Source: Osmia lignaria lignaria
Taxonomy: Eukaryota > Arthropoda > Insecta > Hymenoptera > Megachilidae
Reading direction: 5' to 3'
Assembly (NCBI RefSeq): GCF_051020975.1
Contig: NC_135042.1
Coordinates: forward strand, 4,611,888-4,675,887
Length of the DNA stretch: 64,000 nt
In this document: positions 58,701 to 64,000 of the stretch, in pieces
Layout of the letters: each line of letters begins with the position of its first letter
Position numbering within the stretch: the stretch's first letter is position 1
Program-made: the position numbers and the translations under genes
Notes under the pieces: model-generated
What the model saw: the letters and a program-made list of their open reading frames with translations, nothing else
The model's database searches: none
What the model was told of the DNA's origin: nothing

Positions 58701-61700
58701 ACTAGGATTTGGATCTTTCAAGTACAGCAATATTTCAGCTCGAGTCTCGCAGAGAAGCGAAAAATAGTCAGTATGTGTGTGCGAAGAAAAGTAGAACAGA
58801 CGAAAGGGGGAATACCACCGCGTATCAAAGGTTGCAAGGGTTGATCTTTCGGGAGGGTGCTCTTGAAGTGTGTTAAAAAAGAAGTCGTCGCTAGATGGAC
58901 GCATATGAAAGAGCGTACGAATTACAAAGTGAATAATCAACCAATCGATAATATTAATTTTAAAAATGATAAGAAATTAGCTGTGATGATGACCCTATAG
59001 GTACTACTAATTTTTAATTGGTAACTGATCAACTTATATTATATATATATATTATATATTATATGTATATGATTAAAAGTTAAGCTGGGGTATAATATAA
59101 GAAGTGCAAGTACGATGATGACAAGAAAAAAAAAATTAGCTTTCTTTCGGAATAGAAACGTGAGAGACAACACGAGAGGCAAAGAAAGATAACACTAGTG
59201 TGTTAATTGGTGTTCTATCACAGAACATAATAGGGGATGTTTTTCTTTGTCTTAATTGAGGGGCTCCGGTACCCTGCACTCTCTTCAAGCGTTTACTATT
59301 AATTATCCTAAAATCTAGTAATTAAGGGATGTAACGCGCGCGCGATCGTAGAACACAAACAAAATGCTCGATGATAGCGTTAACTGAAGAGAAATGATGT
59401 GGGGGGTGCAATGTTTCCGCGACAAAAGAAAAATGAAAAACAATGTTCTTTTAGGAACTCTATCGAGTACGTCCATCTTGTGTGTGTCGTAATCCACCTT
59501 CGTGACTTTAAGATGAGAATATAGTTAGTAGTTCTAATTATATATATGAGCCAACCAGAGAACTTGGGTCGTTTCGAGCGAAAAAAATAAATAATCGAAT
59601 CGAGGTCGTGTCGAATTTTTCTCTTTGAAACGTGCTTCCGGTCGTGCATCACTCACGTACGTACGCTTCGTTCCGTTTCCGGTGTACACGAATATTTTCC
59701 GCGAATCGAATCTAAAAGTGTAACACCGCAAGCGAAAAGAAGCGATTTTTTTTTTCTTCTTTTTCAAAATTAAGCTTGGGCGAAAGAAACGATCCATGCT
59801 GGGCTGGCAATTATTGTGATATTGTAACGTACAAAATCGTTCGTCGCGAGTTACACGAAAGATCGAGTAATAATCGATAAGACAAAAAATTAAGATTCTC
59901 GTGAAGGCTTCACGGATGTGTCATGGTTCCATTGCGTTAACGATAAGTGTGTTAAGCCTTGCGTCTGGTTCACATTAACGCGTATTTTATTACTATATCT
60001 TCGTTATGATTCTGAGGAAGATAAAGCTATATTGCAATAACTGAAATGAATATTAAAAAGTAGCTTTAATATTTTCTAACGATTTGGCTGTAGAGAATTT
60101 CTTAAACGAATTATTTGTAGAATGTTACTAGTCAACGTTCATAAATGATATTTCTTTTTTTAGCAATTCTTGGGGCCATTATTAAATTTAAGTTTCAACG
60201 ATACGTTGAAATAATTAGTGTAATCATGACCGCTATCCAAAGTTCTTATCTTTTCCGAGGGCCATTGGTGACCCTTCGTTAGTCCCAATAACGCTCGTGA
60301 AATAGGTTCGCATTGATGTGAACGCGGCATTAGGAACTATTGATTGCGGTTACTTAACACACGTTGTACACAGAAATATGCACACCGTGATGCATCCGTC
60401 GACGAACATTGTATGGTGTACAAAAGCACATATAGAGCCAATATATGTGCTGTTGTACGTCTAAACTTCATCCTACCACGTATCTTCGTACCTTACAAAC
60501 AATTTTCTTTTGCTGGTCTCTTTCGAAAGTGAATTGTATATCGTATGCTTTAATGATTCAGCTGTAAATGTGTATCGTGTTAATAACAGACGTTGTTTAT
60601 CGCGTTACATGTTTTTGGTTTGTTGATTTGTTACGTAGAGAGTTGTTCTTCTTTAACGCAGTCGAATTTTTTTTGTTCATCGTGTCAGATGATGCGTTTT
60701 TCTTTTTTCCGAATGTAAGTTAAGTATTTTGGGAGCTTCCATGAGAAACAGAAACGGGGATTATTCTTACCGTCTTCTGTTGATCACATTCATCGGTGAC
60801 GCCTGAAAACTATTCCTACGGATTCATTCGATCGAAACGTGGAGTGATTGTTTCTTCTTAAAGGCGAATTCTCATCGAATTGGAAGTTCTGTCGCGTTCG
60901 AGTATCTTCGATTCGAGTACCACGATTATTAAGTAAATAATTTAATCATTTTTCTTATCCGAACAACTTTGGTTTCTTTTGTGTTTTTTTTTCTTCTTTT
61001 AATTTCTTTTTTTTTTTAATTAGGTTTATCATGGTGTGCTCCTTTTTTTCTTTTATAAATCATTCGCGTATATAGTTTTAGGTTAATGACATTGGGAAAT
61101 AACAGTTTCTTTGTTTCTTTTTTCCGATTTACTTTAATTTGATATATAGGTATTTTTTAGGCGATTAAGATAGAAATTTGGTCAGGTGAAATTTTTATGG
61201 TACGTTTAAACGTTATTCGATCGAGTTTTTTTTTTTTTTTATTTTTCTTTCGCTTTGTACGTCTTTAAAGGTTCTTCTGTGCGTAGAGAAACGCTAAAGA
61301 GCAGAGAAAAAGAGATCCCATACGAATTTTGCATATCCTTACTCAATTCTCGTTAAGGAAAGAATACCGGCGCTCGTCGAACGTTCTTTTTAAAATTAAA
61401 CGAAAAATCATAGAAAGTTCAGCGGTGAAAAAATAAAACGAAAGTACAGGCGAACAAAAATTAGCCGCTCGTCGAAAGAAAAAAAAAAAAAAAAAAAAAT
61501 GGAACCAAACGTCTTCGAACGACAACGTCAAACAACAACAAAAAAAAATCATCGCGTCGCGTCTCGAAACGGTTTCTCCTCAAAAGTATTTTTCACGAGG
61601 GTACCTCGGGACGCGATTCGTGTCTCAATATAATATATATCGTGTTTTATTGATTTTTCATGAGATGCAAAAGAAAAATGAAAATCAACAAGCTCATCGA

Positions 61701-62118
61701 TTTCATAAGGAGAGCGCACTGATCATTATACAGGGACACAAAACACAGCCACACGAAACACTATGTCGATTAATTAATTAAGCCTTAAATTTAGAATTAA
61801 GTTGAAAGGTCTGAGAGAAGCAGAGAGTAGAGAGAGAAAGGTTCAAAAAAAAAAAAGGGAAGGGAAGAAGAAGGAAAGAGAGAAAAAGCTCTGTCTTTTT
61901 AGAAACGTGTCATGGTCTACTATTACATGTATCTCAATCAGTATATTCTTTTTTAATTAATGGAAAAAAGCTAGAGCTTAATTTTAGTCTAAGAATCAAT
62001 ATGAATTCGGTACGTTCATTTTACTTTGTTTTAGTTGTGCCTCCTTTTCTTTTTTTTCTTTGATTTTCAATCATGTGTGTTTTAAGATTCTATTTCTTCG
62101 CGTTTTAATTTCGATTCT
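55712..62118. other. Non-coding sequence downstream of the PNRC-like gene
   Basis: AT-rich, with many T runs of 8-12 nt between 56,340 and 57,440 and TA microsatellites near 59,040. The first part is probably the 3' UTR of the PNRC-like gene. No further coding exon is supported; the open frames show no recognisable motif or paired splice sites. Confidence 0.45.
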
Positions 62119-62236
62119 TTAACGCGTTCGCTGTGGACGGAATGAAATAAGTGAACATAATATTGATAAGTAATATAATGTGATCAAGACTTCAGCCGCG
62201 GTGGAAATGCGCCCGGCACCCGCAGCGAACGCGTTA
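62119..62236. mobile_element. TTAA-associated miniature element
   Basis: Left end TTAACGCGTTCGCTGTGG and right end CCGCAGCGAACGCGTTATA are inverted repeats of about 17 bp. TTAA borders the left end and a one-base variant the right. About 118 bp, non-coding. Similar arm words (AGCGAACGCGTTAA) occur at about 31,593-31,607. Confidence 0.6.
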
Positions 62237-64000
62237 TACATGCGTTTCCTATCGCCGTTCGGGTAGAATCGGCAAAATTCGGGGCACACGTTTTGATCTC
62301 AATCGTTGGCGCGAAACAATACCTCTTTTTCCTTTTTTTAAATAATACCATGGATAAAATCGTGTTGTATTGTCATGGGATCACACAGAAGGCAAATTCC
62401 ATCATATTTCCAAATCTGTTTTTTCATTGGCGTTGCTTTTCATTCGAATCGAGCGATTTTCGAATACGAAGCGACGCTTTTCGAATTTAAAAAGGTGCAA
62501 AAATAAAAACACGCTGAGTGGTCGCATGACAGGTATACATATCGATCGATCGGCGAAAATGAATGAAAAAGACATTTTCAAAGAGCTATAGACCATCGCG
62601 GTTAAGTGAAAATACGATTTTTACTTACGGTAGCAAGGAGAAGTCGCATCTCTGATGACGAGCCTGTCGATGACAATATTTTTTATCCTTCTTCGTGCTG
62701 CTGCTTCGTGAAAGTCCGTCAAAGCCGTACACCAGCGCGATGCGCGATCGGATAATTCATTTTTCTTTATTTTTTATTCCACGACTGAATTCAAAAGGAA
62801 AAACAGATAGCAAAAATATTCTCGTATCAAAAGAATAAAAAAGGATGCAAAAATAAAATTACGTACGATTCATAGAAAATCCGTATCGTTCTGATGTGCG
62901 GCTAAAATTAAAATTAAGCGTAGGGGAAACGGATCGGCCGTTATGGCGGCAAGAAAAACGCACTGACTATTTTAGCAAATCGAGATTCGACCATGTACCT
63001 TGATATATTACCTTGCGAGTGTTTCCAGAAAGTATGTACGCGTCTGTAAACGAATGACCGAGAGAGAAAGGATTAAAATGAATGTGCGCGTGCATGCGAG
63101 TGTGCCAAACAAGTATGCCTGCGGTCCAGCGTGAGAGATAAATATAAATATATATATATATATTAAATATTATATATACGGAGGGAAGAGCCTCTGGCTC
63201 TTGAAGAAGAAGAAAAGAAGAAAAAAACGGACGTGTTTTGTTCTGTACGCTGGATAGAAAAGAATCTTGGAAGGAAATCCAAGCAGCTTGAAGAGAGAAA
63301 AGTTATTCGAAAAGGATTCGTAAGGAAAAACGCGTCCGTTTTAGGTTCTCCATATCTCGCACGTGCAGAGCGGTTCGCACCATTGCGATCAATACTGAAA
63401 AATATGTATACAGTCAGTCAGAATGGATGTTTGAGAATGTGTGTAAGCGAAGAATTTGTACAGCGATTGTGCCGTCGCCCGCACGTGCGTGACAATAATT
63501 TTTTTCCTACGAGTGGTAGCCGGTGTGCGACATATAACTTTAATTTCGTTTCCGTTCTATTCTTCGTTTCGAGACTCGACGCGGAGAGAGCAACGTTTGC
63601 GGTGAGGAAATTCATTTTTTAAGATAGAAAGTATTATTTTTTTATGACGCTTCTATGTCGAACCGTCAATTACTAAATTACACGTGCTGCCAGACATGTC
63701 CGTTCCAATTTTAATTGGCCAGTAATAAGTAACTATGGACGCAATCTTGAATCGTGTACCTAGTCTCCATCTTGGCGCTGCGTACGCTTTATGGAAGCAG
63801 TTTAATAATAATTTTACTCTACCATATGGATGGTATTTGAATGATCAAAATGAACAATTTCAAATGTAATATGATGATTACTGCTTCTGTAGAAAATGCA
63901 GTGGAAAAGGGGTCTCTACATCCTCATTTTCTTTAAGAAATTCCCTTTTTTGCAAGTGGACTGAAAGGTTAGAACCTAGACTGTTACTTGTATTCAAGGA
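62237..64000. other. Window end, no gene recognised
   Basis: A minus-strand GTAAGT donor at about 62,626 follows a possible exon, but I find no matching reading frame or partner. Other frames, including 63,233-63,622, show no recognisable features. A TA-rich microsatellite lies near 63,145-63,178. Confidence 0.35.

Noticed and set aside
62626..62780. Minus-strand exon ending in a GTAAGT donor
   Set aside because: The donor is good, but no acceptor, frame or downstream partner could be established; an untranslated exon is possible but unsupported.

Overview
This is a eukaryotic window, almost certainly from an insect. Genes are split by short GT-AG introns, the DNA is AT-rich, and there are microsatellites, minisatellites and small inverted-repeat transposons. 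The gene content and the TTAA-flanked miniature elements fit a hymenopteran (bee, ant or wasp) best, but that placement is an inference. Gene names come from recognising protein families by eye; exon joins were checked by reading phase by hand.

Region 1 (1-23,000) is a compact gene cluster: the 3' part of cytosolic purine 5'-nucleotidase NT5C2 (+); FRA10AC1 (-); two blocks of unusual minisatellites; single-exon HMG-CoA lyase (+); ARMH3/C10orf76 (-) with an unrecognised small gene nested antisense in its first intron; sulfite oxidase SUOX (+); mitochondrial prolyl-tRNA synthetase PARS2 (-); and the golgin-like coiled-coil protein CCDC186 (+). The genes mostly alternate strands, giving convergent tails (NT5C2/FRA10AC1, HMGCL/ARMH3, SUOX/PARS2) and divergent promoters (ARMH3/SUOX, PARS2/CCDC186).

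Region 2 (23,000-64,000) is gene-poor. It holds one long minus-strand gene, an RNF38/RNF44-type RING-H2 ubiquitin ligase. Its main coding exons lie at 33,601-38,563, and probable alternative upstream exons lie near 50.8 and 52.2 kb. One small intronless-CDS gene, a PNRC1/2-like decapping coactivator, is at 55.3 kb (+) and is apparently transcribed from a promoter near 53.5 kb, divergent to the ligase. The rest is UTR, intron or intergenic sequence with homopolymer runs, a purine-rich tract and several miniature inverted-repeat elements.

Functionally the cluster is mixed: mitochondrial metabolism and translation (HMGCL, SUOX, PARS2), Golgi trafficking (ARMH3, CCDC186), nucleotide turnover (NT5C2), splicing/nuclear (FRA10AC1), ubiquitin (RNF38/44) and mRNA decay (PNRC). 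No operon-like pathway links them. NT5C2, FRA10AC1, ARMH3 and CCDC186 all have human orthologues on 10q23-q25, suggesting ancient conserved linkage. The most unusual DNA is at 5.3-7.5 kb: head-to-head minisatellite arrays around a spacer with two CTCF-like sites, followed by a CRISPR-like array of 17-bp palindromes spaced about 57 bp apart.
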